From Acidobacteriota bacterium (GTDB lineage: Bacteria > Acidobacteriota > Terriglobia > Bryobacterales > Bryobacteraceae), in the NCBI GenBank assembly GCA_026394055.1, contig JAPKYZ010000010.1, positions 1 to 52,087 on the forward strand: a DNA stretch of 52,087 nt, in the 5' to 3' direction. A program made the translations under genes and the position numbers. Positions 1 through 7,172 of the stretch are shown in pieces (the first letter of the stretch is position 1; each line of letters opens with the position of its first letter). Below the pieces are notes generated by a model that saw nothing but the letters and a program-made list of their open reading frames with translations, ran no database searches and was not told where the DNA came from.

Positions 1-229
1 CAGCCCGGCCCCGGAACTCTCACGGGCTCCAGTGGCTGAAACAAGCTGCTCTCAGCAGGAAGCGTCACATTGGCACTTCCCGCATTAGTTTTAGCACAAA
101 AACGCGGCGAGTGACAAGATATGGCTGTATCGTATTGAATCTAAGGCGAATATTTATAAATTAACGATGCTTCAGAATGGCATCTTCAGCGGGGGACGCT
201 GGATAGTTGAGGGGAAGACACTAAGATTT
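1..229. other. Left-edge sequence with no recognised gene
   Basis: No convincing reading frame or RNA is visible here. The part around 120-165 is clearly more AT-rich than its surroundings and could be promoter-like, but I cannot pair good -35 and -10 boxes. It lies downstream of the minus-strand aldehyde dehydrogenase gene and its terminator. Confidence 0.5.
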
Positions 230-236
230 ATCGCCC

Positions 237-274
237 AAAACACCCGGCAGAGGAGAAATTTCCCCTGCCGGGTG
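237..274 (-). terminator. Rho-independent terminator of the aldehyde dehydrogenase unit
   Basis: The arms CACCCGGCAG (241-250) and CTGCCGGGTG (265-274) form a perfect 10-bp stem, with further partial pairing inside. On the minus strand the stem is followed by TTTT (237-240). It starts 28 bp after the stop codon at 302, which fits termination of the minus-strand aldehyde dehydrogenase transcript. Confidence 0.75.
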
Positions 275-301
275 CCTCGGGTTCAGGCTGAGATGGCTCG
301 G

Positions 302-1759
302 TTAGTACTTGAGGTAGACGGTCTTGTAGTCCGAATAGAATTCCATCGCCGCCGGACCCTGTTCTTTGGGGCCGAAGCTGGAATCCTTGGTGCCGCCGAA
401 CGGGAGCTGGTATTCGACGCCCGCGCTGGGCAGGTTGACGGTCAACAGACCGGCTTCGGCGCCGTAGACGAAGTCGAAGACGCGGGAAACGTTCGAGGTC
501 TGGATGGAGGCCGAGAGGCCGAACGGGATGTTGTTGGCGATCCGCATGGCATCGGCAAAGTCGGACGCGCGCAGCACGGCCAGTACGGGTCCAAAGATCT
601 CTTCCTGGGCGATGCGCATGGTCTCGGTGACACCGCCGAAGACGGCGGGTTGCATGTAGTACCCCTTCGATAGATCTTCGCCGTTGGGGCCGGTGCCGGT
701 GAGATGCTCGCCACCGCAGAGCAGTTGGGCGCCTTCTTCCTGGCCGATCTTGATGTAGTCCAGGTTGGTTTTCAACTGGCCTTCGTCGATGGCGGGGCCG
801 ATGTCGACGCCGGGCTTGATGCCGTCGCCCACCTTCAGCTTCTTGGTGGCTTCGACAAGCGCCGCGACGTACTTGTCGTAGATGGCATCTTCGACGATGA
901 CGCGCGAGGTGGCGGTGCACTTCTGGCCGGTCGAAAAGAAGGCGGCGTTCACCACGTTGGCCACGGCCGAATTGAAGTCGGCATCCGCCAGCACGATGGT
1001 GGGGTTCTTGCCACCCATTTCGAGTTGAATGCGCATCCGGCGCTTGGAGGCTTCGGCATGCACCCAGTGGCCCACCTCGCAAGAGCCCGTGAAGGAGATG
1101 GCCTTCACCGGCTTGGCATTGATCAATGCCGCGCCAAGCGTGCCGCCGGAGCCGCAGACGAAGTTGAAGACGCCCTTGGGCAGCCCCACGTCATGGAACG
1201 CTTCGACAATGCGCCACGCGCTCAAGGGCGAGACGCTGGCCGGCTTCATGATGACGGTGTTGCCGCACAGCAGGGCGGGCGCCAGCTTCCAGGCCGGGAT
1301 GGCGGAGGGGAAGTTCCAGGGCGTGATCAAGCCGACCACGCCGAGCGGCTTGCGGAAGGCCCACATGTGGACGCGCGGCCGCTCGCTGGGCACCACGCCG
1401 CCCGGCATGCGGGAGCCTTCGCCAGCGAAGTAGCGCAGGATGTTGATGGTGCGGCCCACTTCGCCTTTGGCTTCGGGCAGCGTCTTGCCTTCTTCGCGCG
1501 TCATGTCGGCGGCGATGGAATCCCACCGCTTCTCGATCAGGTCGGCCGCCTTGTAGAGGAACGCGCCGCGCGCGGGGCCGGTCAGGCCCGCCCAAGCCGG
1601 AAAGGCCGCTTCCGCAGCAGCCGCCGCCGCGTCGATGTCGGCCGCCGTGCCTTTGACGTGAAGGCCAACCAGCTCGTCAGTGTTGGCCGGATTGCGATTT
1701 TCGAAGGTGGGCCCGGTGACCCACTCGCCGTTGATGTAGTTGGGAAAAGTTTGTGACAT
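302..1759 (-). CDS. NAD(P)-dependent aldehyde dehydrogenase
   Basis: Cytosolic enzyme of the aldehyde dehydrogenase superfamily, oxidising an aldehyde to the acid. At 485 residues it is full length for the family. Visible motifs are TPWNFP with Asn149, the general base in LEMGGK (Glu247), the catalytic cysteine in GQKCTATS (Cys281) and the EEIFGPV motif. The GQKCTATSR signature resembles 2,5-dioxovalerate (alpha-ketoglutaric semialdehyde) dehydrogenases of pentose and uronate breakdown, but substrate cannot be fixed from sequence. It follows a toxin-antitoxin pair by 41 nt. A TATAAG hexamer (minus strand, 1770-1765) lies only 5 nt before the ATG, so it may have its own promoter and a very short leader. 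It could supply aldehyde oxidation for the qhp amine dehydrogenase 8 kb away, but nothing links the two. Confidence 0.9.
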   Translation of the reverse strand: MSQTFPNYINGEWVTGPTFENRNPANTDELVGLHVKGTAADIDAAAAAAEAAFPAWAGLTGPARGAFLYKAADLIEKRWDSIAADMTREEGKTLPEAKGEVGRTINILRYFAGEGSRMPGGVVPSERPRVHMWAFRKPLGVVGLITPWNFPSAIPAWKLAPALLCGNTVIMKPASVSPLSAWRIVEAFHDVGLPKGVFNFVCGSGGTLGAALINAKPVKAISFTGSCEVGHWVHAEASKRRMRIQLEMGGKNPTIVLADADFNSAVANVVNAAFFSTGQKCTATSRVIVEDAIYDKYVAALVEATKKLKVGDGIKPGVDIGPAIDEGQLKTNLDYIKIGQEEGAQLLCGGEHLTGTGPNGEDLSKGYYMQPAVFGGVTETMRIAQEEIFGPVLAVLRASDFADAMRIANNIPFGLSASIQTSNVSRVFDFVYGAEAGLLTVNLPSAGVEYQLPFGGTKDSSFGPKEQGPAAMEFYSDYKTVYLKY

Positions 1760-1800
1760 GGGAACTTATAGGATGACAAAAACCGAGGGCGTTGGCCTGA

Positions 1801-2271
1801 TCAAGATGCGGGCGGCCGGAGTACCTGCTCCAGCAGTGCTCTCGAAATCCGAAAGTTGGTGGACTGCAGACGTCGGATCGCATCCGGCAGGTCGATCCAG
1901 CCACGGGCTGCCGCCTGTTGCAAGACGCCGATTGTACCCGTCGCCTCAACTCCGGCGGCCCGGGCCGCTCGGCGTCCCAGTAGATCGTCCACCACCAGCA
2001 GGGCTTCGCCCGGAAACTGCTTAGCCAGTGCGATAGCGGCCGTTTCCCCCAGGTCCAGGGATGGTAGGCGGGTGAACCGGACATCGGCGGTGATGAGCCA
2101 ATCGGGTTGGGAGGCAAGCCATTGAGAGACCGGCCCGGAAGGGGCCGCACGCTTAAGTTCTTCCATCACCTCGCCTGGCACCAGCACTCGGCCAAACAGG
2201 CGCGGGAGGAGGCTGATCTCGCCGATCAGCACCAGGTAGTTCAGGGGCGAGGTATCGGAGATGACAACCAT
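1801..2271 (-). CDS. DUF3368 PIN-like toxin
   Basis: 156-residue protein of the DUF3368 family, a PIN-fold group regarded as probable RNase toxins. The N-terminus VVISDTSPLNYL carries the first acidic residue (Asp6). A later segment, LVVDDLLGRRAARAAGV, carries the second acidic pair and the typical Gly-Thr strand that follows. Its start lies inside the end of the upstream UPF0175 gene (31-bp overlap), so the two are probably co-translated. This order, with a small UPF0175 protein first, is usual for the pair. Expected role: growth control or genetic stabilisation by RNA cleavage, neutralised by the partner. Toxicity is inferred from the family only. Confidence 0.85.
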   Translation of the reverse strand: MVVISDTSPLNYLVLIGEISLLPRLFGRVLVPGEVMEELKRAAPSGPVSQWLASQPDWLITADVRFTRLPSLDLGETAAIALAKQFPGEALLVVDDLLGRRAARAAGVEATGTIGVLQQAAARGWIDLPDAIRRLQSTNFRISRALLEQVLRPPAS

Positions 2272-2534
2272 GCGTTGGCGAACCGTTCCGCACTCAGCCG
2301 GTCTTGCTCCAGGTCTTCCCAGGTGAGCTCCGGGAATACTTGGTGGCTTTTCAAAAAGCCATCCATCTCGTAGCGGCTCTCAATACCCAGCGCGATGCGG
2401 CCCTCGTACTCGGAGATCTTGCCGGATCGGATGCCTTCCAGCACCAGCGCCTCCAGCGCCGCACGCGACAGTGCCGCGCTATCGGGAGCTAGTTGCTCCG
2501 CGATACTGTCGGGAATCTCCACCGTGGCGACCAT
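2241..2534 (-). CDS. UPF0175 antitoxin of the DUF3368 pair
   Basis: 97-residue protein starting VATVEIPDSIAEQL, typical of UPF0175 proteins. It has a helical segment (SRAALEALVLEGIRSGKISEYEG) and a C-terminal tail expected to bind the toxin. UPF0175 proteins are the usual partners of DUF3368 PIN proteins and probably bind DNA to repress their own operon. The ATG has no Shine-Dalgarno sequence. Instead a TAGAAT -10-like hexamer stops exactly 6 nt before it, suggesting a leaderless transcript. The 3' end overlaps the toxin start by 31 bp. Confidence 0.8.
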   Translation of the reverse strand: MVATVEIPDSIAEQLAPDSAALSRAALEALVLEGIRSGKISEYEGRIALGIESRYEMDGFLKSHQVFPELTWEDLEQDRLSAERFANAWLSSPIPRP

Positions 2535-2540
2535 ACCGAT

Positions 2541-2546
2541 ATTCTA
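2541..2546 (-). promoter_or_regulatory. -10 box of a probable leaderless toxin-antitoxin promoter
   Basis: Minus-strand TAGAAT matches TATAAT at 5 of 6 positions and lies exactly 6 nt before the ATG at 2534. Transcription would start at or next to the A of the start codon. No good -35 box is visible, and the upstream sequence is the triple stop repeat. Confidence 0.4.
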
Positions 2547-2555
2547 ACGCCCCGG

Positions 2556-2600
2556 CTAGAACTTGACCGCCTAAAGCTTCACAGTCTAAAACTTGACGGC
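2556..2600 (-). repeat. Three 15-bp tandem units at the lemA stop codon
   Basis: Units at 2556-2570, 2571-2585 and 2586-2600. On the minus strand each ends in TAG and reads as x-Val-Lys-(Phe/Leu)-stop in the lemA frame. The last codons and stop of lemA have been copied twice downstream, giving three in-frame stops in a row. Confidence 0.8.
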
Positions 2601-3152
2601 GGGGGCTTCGCGCTTGGCGGGGTCTACTTTGAAGTAGGCGTCGTTCCGGGTGAAACCGAACATTCCGGCCACGACGTTGGCGGGGAACAGTTCGATGGCC
2701 GTGTTGTACTTCAGCACGGCTTCGTTGTACTTGTGGCGCTCGACAGCAATGCGGTTTTCGGCACCGGCGATTTCGTCGTGGAGCCGGAGGAAGTTCTCGT
2801 TGGACTTCAGCTGCGGGTAGTTCTCTACCACCACCAGCAGCCGCGCCAAGGCGCTGTCGAGCTGGCCGTTGGCCGAAATGCGCTCGCCCGGTGTGCGGGC
2901 GCCGCCCATGGAGGCTCGGGCGCTCGCGATGTCGGTGAAGATCTGGGTCTCCTGCTTGGCGTAACCTTTGACGGTTTCGACAAGGTTCGGGATCAGGTCG
3001 GCGCGGCGTTGCAGCACGGTGTCCACCTGGCTCCATTGAGCAGTGATCGCTTCGCGCTGAGGCACCAGATCATTGCGGACCCCCATCAGCCAGCCACCAA
3101 TGGCCAGCACACCCAACACGACAACGCCCAAGGTAATCAGAATGGCTTTCAT
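2586..3152 (-). CDS. lemA: LemA family protein
   Basis: 188 residues. One N-terminal membrane helix (about residues 3-25) is followed by an extracytoplasmic helical LemA domain. Family hallmarks are QWSQVDTVLQRRADLIPNLVETVKGYA and the YNxAVxxYNTxIExFPxNVVA motif near the end. LemA proteins are anchored coiled-coil proteins of poorly known function, often encoded beside TPM-domain proteins. That association holds here: a TPM protein is encoded two genes upstream. The start overlaps the stop of the upstream nucleotidyltransferase-like gene by 4 nt, so the genes form one transcriptional unit. The stop codon lies in a triplicated 15-bp repeat. Confidence 0.9.
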   Translation of the reverse strand: MKAILITLGVVVLGVLAIGGWLMGVRNDLVPQREAITAQWSQVDTVLQRRADLIPNLVETVKGYAKQETQIFTDIASARASMGGARTPGERISANGQLDSALARLLVVVENYPQLKSNENFLRLHDEIAGAENRIAVERHKYNEAVLKYNTAIELFPANVVAGMFGFTRNDAYFKVDPAKREAPAVKF

Positions 3153-3907
3153 GATTGGTCTCCTTCCATCTGCGCCTCGGAAGTAAGGGGCAGCCGGCCC
3201 AGTTGATCAACGGCGGTGATCACCGTCTGCACTTCCTTCAAATAGCTGGCGAGCAGCGGCGTGGCCTCCAGACCGCGGGCGCTGAGCTTGTCTTCCCGCA
3301 AGTCAAGCAGTGTGTTGAACGGCTGGGCGTCGATGCCTAGCTTTAAGCGCGCCTGCTCCACCACGTCACGCTTGGCGAACTTTCGCGGCTCACCCATCAG
3401 CGCCAGCGCATGGCGGAACAGCACACAGAACGTGGCGACCGAATCCGTCATCAAGCGCAGCAGCAGCGGCCGATCTTCCATCATCCCCGCCGCCTTCTGG
3501 CGCAGCCGCAGGAGCTTGGTGCGCAGTTCGTGTTCCACGCGCGCCCGATAGTCGCGATCGCCAATCTCAAGTCCGGCGAACGGATTGCTACCGGCCAGGA
3601 TGCGGTGCGCTTCCAGGATGTCGCTGAATTCCAGCGCAAAGCAGTCGGCCGAGGTGCGGATCTCTTCGGCGGTCAACAGGAGCGGCGCCGGATGGCCGAG
3701 GTCGCGCCACCAGCGGAAGATGGGTTCGCTCGAGCGCAGCTGCTTGGTGCCGATCTGGCTCAGCACACAGATCACGTTTAGGTCAGAGTGCTTTTCCTGA
3801 AAATCGCCGCTCGCCGCGGAGCCGTAGAGCACGATGCTCTCCAGTTCGGCGCCGTGGGCCTTTTTGAGTTTTTCGACCAGCTCATCGAGACGTTTCTGCA
3901 TCATCAT
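3149..3907 (-). CDS. Nucleotidyltransferase-domain protein with altered metal site
   Basis: 252 residues. The N-terminal third resembles the Pol-beta/MNT nucleotidyltransferase fold: LYGSAASGDFQEKHSDLNV has the Gly-Ser motif (29-30) and the Ser-Asp motif (41-42). The usual second metal-binding Asp (SDxD) is Asn44, so catalysis may be lost or changed. The rest is helical, like HEPN/KNTase C-terminal regions. Three consecutive ATG codons (3907, 3904, 3901) could serve as start. It sits with almost no gap between the TPM and LemA genes, which suggests a role in that envelope-related cluster, but the function is unknown. Confidence 0.75.
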   Translation of the reverse strand: MMMQKRLDELVEKLKKAHGAELESIVLYGSAASGDFQEKHSDLNVICVLSQIGTKQLRSSEPIFRWWRDLGHPAPLLLTAEEIRTSADCFALEFSDILEAHRILAGSNPFAGLEIGDRDYRARVEHELRTKLLRLRQKAAGMMEDRPLLLRLMTDSVATFCVLFRHALALMGEPRKFAKRDVVEQARLKLGIDAQPFNTLLDLREDKLSARGLEATPLLASYLKEVQTVITAVDQLGRLPLTSEAQMEGDQS

Positions 3908-4735
3908 TTACCAGCTCGAACTCGCTCCGCCGCCGCCCGAATCGCCGCCGCCGAAGCCGCCGAAACCGCCTCCTGAATCATACCCGCCAAAGCCGCCGGA
4001 CCCGCGGCCGCCGCGCCCGGAATTCATCAGCGCGCCCATCGCCATGCCCGTCAACACATCACCGACGCCCGAGCCTCGGCCGCCGCCCCGCATATTGCCA
4101 CGCGCGGCGCCGAACAGCGCCACCAGCAGCAGCAACACCACCAGCGCGCCAATCACCCAGCCGGGATGCGTTTCCTTTTCGACGCGCTTGGGAGCGGGGC
4201 CGGTCAAGGTGACGCCCTTGGCTTGCGCGATGCGTTCGCCAATGGTGGCCACCGCGGTGGTCATGGCGGCACCGTAGTCCGCATCGCGCAGAGCGGGCCG
4301 CAGATCGCGCAGCAAGCTGCCGGCAAAGCCATCGGGCAGAATCGGCTCCAGGCCGTAGCCCACTTCCAACCGGCTGCGGCGGTCCCGAATGCTCAGCAGG
4401 AAAAGGGCGCCTTCATTTTTGCCCTTTTGGCCGACACCGAACTGGCGATAGAGCAGGTTGGCCACTTCATCCACCGGTTCGCCGTCGAGCGTCTCAATGG
4501 TGACAATGGCGATCTGCGCACCGGTCGCCTTTTCCAGGCGCGCGCAATAGTCGTTGAGCTGGCGGACCGAGCCGGGGCTGAGCACACCGGCAAAATCGTT
4601 GACGTAGCCGGTGGCCTTTAGCGCCTTCCAGTCAGCCGCCGAAAGTGCGCAGGGAAGCAGGAAGCACAGCGCCAACAGCAGCCCCCACACGCGGAGGAGC
4701 AGGGCAGCCAGCGGCCTAGCAGACGAGGGTTTCAC
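3908..4735 (-). CDS. TPM domain protein (YgcG type)
   Basis: 275 residues: signal peptide ending near CALSAA, a TPM domain (about 40-175; YVNDFAGVLSP, QIAIVTIETLDGEPV, LLSIRDRRSRLEVGYGLEPILPDGFAG), a hydrophobic helix (about 195-215) and a Gly/Ser-rich tail ending SSSW. This is the classic YgcG layout of an exported or membrane-anchored protein with the TPM domain outside. TPM domains have been linked to phosphatase activity and photosystem repair elsewhere, and the bacterial role is unclear. It overlaps the M16 peptidase gene upstream by 20 bp and precedes the nucleotidyltransferase-like gene and lemA. Confidence 0.9.
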   Translation of the reverse strand: MKPSSARPLAALLLRVWGLLLALCFLLPCALSAADWKALKATGYVNDFAGVLSPGSVRQLNDYCARLEKATGAQIAIVTIETLDGEPVDEVANLLYRQFGVGQKGKNEGALFLLSIRDRRSRLEVGYGLEPILPDGFAGSLLRDLRPALRDADYGAAMTTAVATIGERIAQAKGVTLTGPAPKRVEKETHPGWVIGALVVLLLLVALFGAARGNMRGGGRGSGVGDVLTGMAMGALMNSGRGGRGSGGFGGYDSGGGFGGFGGGDSGGGGASSSW

Positions 4736-5999
4736 GGTCCAGCGCGGGCCCTTCCGGCTGGCCCAGCACAGTCATGCTGAGCCCTTTGGAGTCAAAGAAG
4801 TGTTGCGCCAGGCTTTGGACTTCTTCGGCCGGCACTTGCTCAATCGCTTCGCGCAATTCATCCATCGAGATGAAGCGGCCGAAGTACATCTCCTGCCGCG
4901 CCAAGTTGGCCATGCGGCTGGAGGTGGATTCCAGGCTCAACATCAGGGAGCCTTTCAAGTGGTCCTTGGCGCGCCGCAACTCGTCGGCCGGGACCATCTC
5001 TTCCTTCAAGCGGCGGAACTCCTGGAGCACGCTCTTCACCAGCTTGGTGGTGTTCTCCTTGGAGGTACCGGCGTAGACCGCCAGGCAGCCCGTGTCGCGG
5101 AACAGGTTCAGCTCGCTGAAAACGGCGTAGGCCAGCCCTTGCCGTTCGCGGATGTTCTGGAACAGACGCGAGCTCATGCCGCCGCCCAGCACGGTATTCA
5201 GCAAGTAGCCCGCATACCGCCGCTCATGCGCCACCGGGTACGACGGCACGCCCAGACACAGGTGGACCTGCTGCAGGCGTTTGCGTTTATAGGTGATCTC
5301 GGCGTGCGTCGCCGGCGGGGGAGCCACCTGCGGCGCGACGTCCGGCTTCAGCGGGCCAAAACGCTCCGCCACCAGCTGGTAGAGCTCCTGATGATCCAGG
5401 TACCCGGCGGAAGTGATCAGAATGTTCGACGGGCGGTAGATGCGCTGGTGATACTCGCTCAACATCTCCCGCGTGAAGCTTTTGATCGTCTTGGGCGTGC
5501 CAATGATCGGCTTGCCCAGCGCATCACCCTTCCAGAAGCGGCTGATGAAGGTCTCGTGGACAATGTACTCCGGGTTGTCCGCCTCCATCTTCAGCTCTTC
5601 GAGAATGACGCCCTTTTCCTTTTCGACATCCTCGGCCCGCATCACCGGATTCAGCACCAGATCGGCCAGGACGTCGATCGCCACCGGCACGTGCTCGTCC
5701 AGCACCTTGGTGTTGTAGCTGACCAGTTCCTTCGACGTGAAGGCGTCCAGATGTCCGCCAATCGAATCCACTTCCCGGGCAATCTGTTCCGCACTCCGCG
5801 AGGTGGTGCCTTTGAACAACATATGCTCCAGAAAGTGCGAGATGCCGTTCTCGGGCTTGGTCTCACTGCGCGATCCGGAATTGATCCAGATGCCCACCGA
5901 CACACTGCGGACATGCGGCATATGCTCGGTGACCACACGGATGCCGTTCGGCAGCTGGGCTGTCTGTATCTGTCTTGGTTCTGTAGTGCCCCGTGCCAT
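4716..5999 (-). CDS. M16 family zinc metallopeptidase
   Basis: 427 residues, the usual length of a single-chain M16B processing-peptidase-like enzyme. The inverted zinc motif is HFLEH (His55, Glu58, His59) and the distal Glu ligand lies in VILEELK (134/135). The second half (about 180-420) is the non-catalytic M16 domain with GLAYAVFSEL and LARQEMYFGRFIS. No signal peptide is seen, so it is probably cytosolic. The family degrades small peptides or processes proteins. It is first gene of the minus-strand block and is divergent from the peroxide-repressor promoter. Confidence 0.9.
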   Translation of the reverse strand: MARGTTEPRQIQTAQLPNGIRVVTEHMPHVRSVSVGIWINSGSRSETKPENGISHFLEHMLFKGTTSRSAEQIAREVDSIGGHLDAFTSKELVSYNTKVLDEHVPVAIDVLADLVLNPVMRAEDVEKEKGVILEELKMEADNPEYIVHETFISRFWKGDALGKPIIGTPKTIKSFTREMLSEYHQRIYRPSNILITSAGYLDHQELYQLVAERFGPLKPDVAPQVAPPPATHAEITYKRKRLQQVHLCLGVPSYPVAHERRYAGYLLNTVLGGGMSSRLFQNIRERQGLAYAVFSELNLFRDTGCLAVYAGTSKENTTKLVKSVLQEFRRLKEEMVPADELRRAKDHLKGSLMLSLESTSSRMANLARQEMYFGRFISMDELREAIEQVPAEEVQSLAQHFFDSKGLSMTVLGQPEGPALDRETLVC

Positions 6000-6070
6000 A
6001 GGTTCTAACTTATCAGTGTAGCGCCGTAGTCCAGCAACCCAGTGGAAACATTTCGTTTACGCAAAGATTC

Positions 6071-6100
6071 TTGACAGAACGAGAATCATTATCGTTTAAT
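6071..6100 (+). promoter_or_regulatory. Promoter with Fur/PerR-type operator between -35 and -10
   Basis: TTGACA (6071-6076), an 18-bp spacer and TTTAAT (6095-6100, 5 of 6 to consensus) form a strong promoter. The spacer holds AACGAGAAT-C-ATTATCGTT (6078-6096), a 9-1-9 inverted repeat with 8 of 9 positions matched, like a Fur or PerR box. A repressor bound here would block RNA polymerase, so the repressor gene and ahpCD behind it are probably autoregulated and peroxide- or metal-responsive. Confidence 0.75.
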
Positions 6101-6106
6101 AGAAAG

Positions 6107-6598
6107 GTGCAGACGCGAGAGTCACTCCAACAGCAGTTTGAAACCCGCTGCCGGGAGCTGGGTCTCGCCGTTACGCACCAGCGGACCGTCATCTATCGCG
6201 AGCTGATCGCCACCGGCGAGCATCCGACGCCGGAAGCGGTCTATGAGCGGGTGAAGGCCCAGATTCCGGCGATTTCGCTGGGCACGGTCTATAAGAACGT
6301 GAAAACGTTCCTCGACGCGGGCCTGTTGAAGGAAGTCAGCCTGCATCACGGCACCTTGCGCCTGGATGCCAACACGGAACCGCATCATCACATGGTGTGC
6401 ACGCGCTGCCGCCGGATCTTTGACGTGCCGGAGGCGGAGTTCGAGCCCGTACGGCTGAAAAATCTGCCGGAATCCGGGTTCCAAATCGACCGGTACAGCA
6501 TCGAAGTGGTGGGTGTGTGTGGCGCTTGCGCCGCCGCCCGCCCCGAATCAAGCGGCCTGGGGCCGGCCAGCGCCGCCCACACGAATCAAGTTTTGTAG
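6107..6598 (+). CDS. Fur family repressor, PerR-like
   Basis: 163 residues from the GTG at 6107. An N-terminal winged helix (VTHQRTVIYRELIATGEHPTPEAVYERV) is followed by a dimerisation domain with LRLDANTEPHHH. Structural zinc Cys pairs are C98-x2-C101 and C138-x2-C141. Its place directly before ahpC and ahpD argues for a PerR-type peroxide sensor that derepresses them. The in-frame TTG at 6071 is rejected as start because it is the -35 box. The GTG lies 6 nt after the -10 box with no room for a ribosome binding site, so the mRNA is probably leaderless. Whether it senses peroxide, iron or zinc cannot be read from sequence alone. Confidence 0.88.
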   Translation: MQTRESLQQQFETRCRELGLAVTHQRTVIYRELIATGEHPTPEAVYERVKAQIPAISLGTVYKNVKTFLDAGLLKEVSLHHGTLRLDANTEPHHHMVCTRCRRIFDVPEAEFEPVRLKNLPESGFQIDRYSIEVVGVCGACAAARPESSGLGPASAAHTNQVL

Positions 6599-6622
6599 TT
6601 CAAACCCCACTGGAGAAAATAA

Positions 6623-7165
6623 ATGCTTGGAGTAGGACAGTCTTTCCCGAAGTTTGCCGTGACGGCCACCGTGTCCACGGACAAGGATCTCAGCAAGGCC
6701 TTTGCGCCGATTGATGAGGCCACTTACGCTGGCAAGTGGAAGGTCTATTTCTTCTGGCCGAAGGACTTTACCTTTGTGTGCCCCACGGAAATCGCCGCCT
6801 TCGGTAAGTTGAACGGCCAGTTTGCCGATCGCGAAGCCCAGGTGCTGGGCGGGTCCACCGATTCGGAGTTTGTGCACCACGCCTGGCGTACCCACCACGC
6901 GGACCTCAAGGACCTGCCGTTCCCGATGCTGGCCGACGTGAAGCGCGAGCTTTCCGAAGCCCTGGGCATCCTCGACCCCAACGCCGGCGTCTGCCAGCGC
7001 GCCACCTACATCGTCGATCCGGAGAACGTCATCCGCTTCGTGTCCGTCAACGATCTGTCGGTGGGCCGCAACCCGGAAGAAGTGCTGCGCGTGCTGGACG
7101 CTCTGCAGACCGACGAACTCTGCCCCTGTAACTGGAAGCAGGGCGAAGACACGATCAAGGTCTAG
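6623..7165 (+). CDS. ahpC: Peroxiredoxin AhpC
   Basis: 180-residue typical 2-Cys peroxiredoxin. The peroxidatic cysteine is Cys53 in FTFVCPTE. Cys167 and Cys169 in ELCPCNW supply the resolving cysteine and an extra one, as in the AhpC proteins of actinobacteria that work with AhpD rather than AhpF. It reduces hydroperoxides in the cytosol. GGAG 9 nt before the ATG is a plausible ribosome binding site. It follows the PerR-like gene by 24 bp and precedes ahpD by 7 bp, so all three are probably one peroxide-induced operon. Confidence 0.95.
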   Translation: MLGVGQSFPKFAVTATVSTDKDLSKAFAPIDEATYAGKWKVYFFWPKDFTFVCPTEIAAFGKLNGQFADREAQVLGGSTDSEFVHHAWRTHHADLKDLPFPMLADVKRELSEALGILDPNAGVCQRATYIVDPENVIRFVSVNDLSVGRNPEEVLRVLDALQTDELCPCNWKQGEDTIKV

Positions 7166-7172
7166 CTGCAAA

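Noticed and set aside
302..1759. Aldehyde dehydrogenase as part of the qhp amine oxidation pathway
   Set aside because: It would make biochemical sense, but it is 8 kb away on the other strand, behind a toxin-antitoxin pair. No shared regulation is visible.
4611..6008. Long plus-strand open frame (465 codons) opposite the M16 peptidase
   Set aside because: It is antisense to a clear M16 peptidase with an intact zinc motif, and its translation is His/Arg/Gln-rich noise caused by high GC.
6071..6106. TTG at 6071 as the start of the Fur-family protein
   Set aside because: TTGACA there is the -35 box and the next 30 bp are the operator and -10 box. The GTG at 6107 is a better start.
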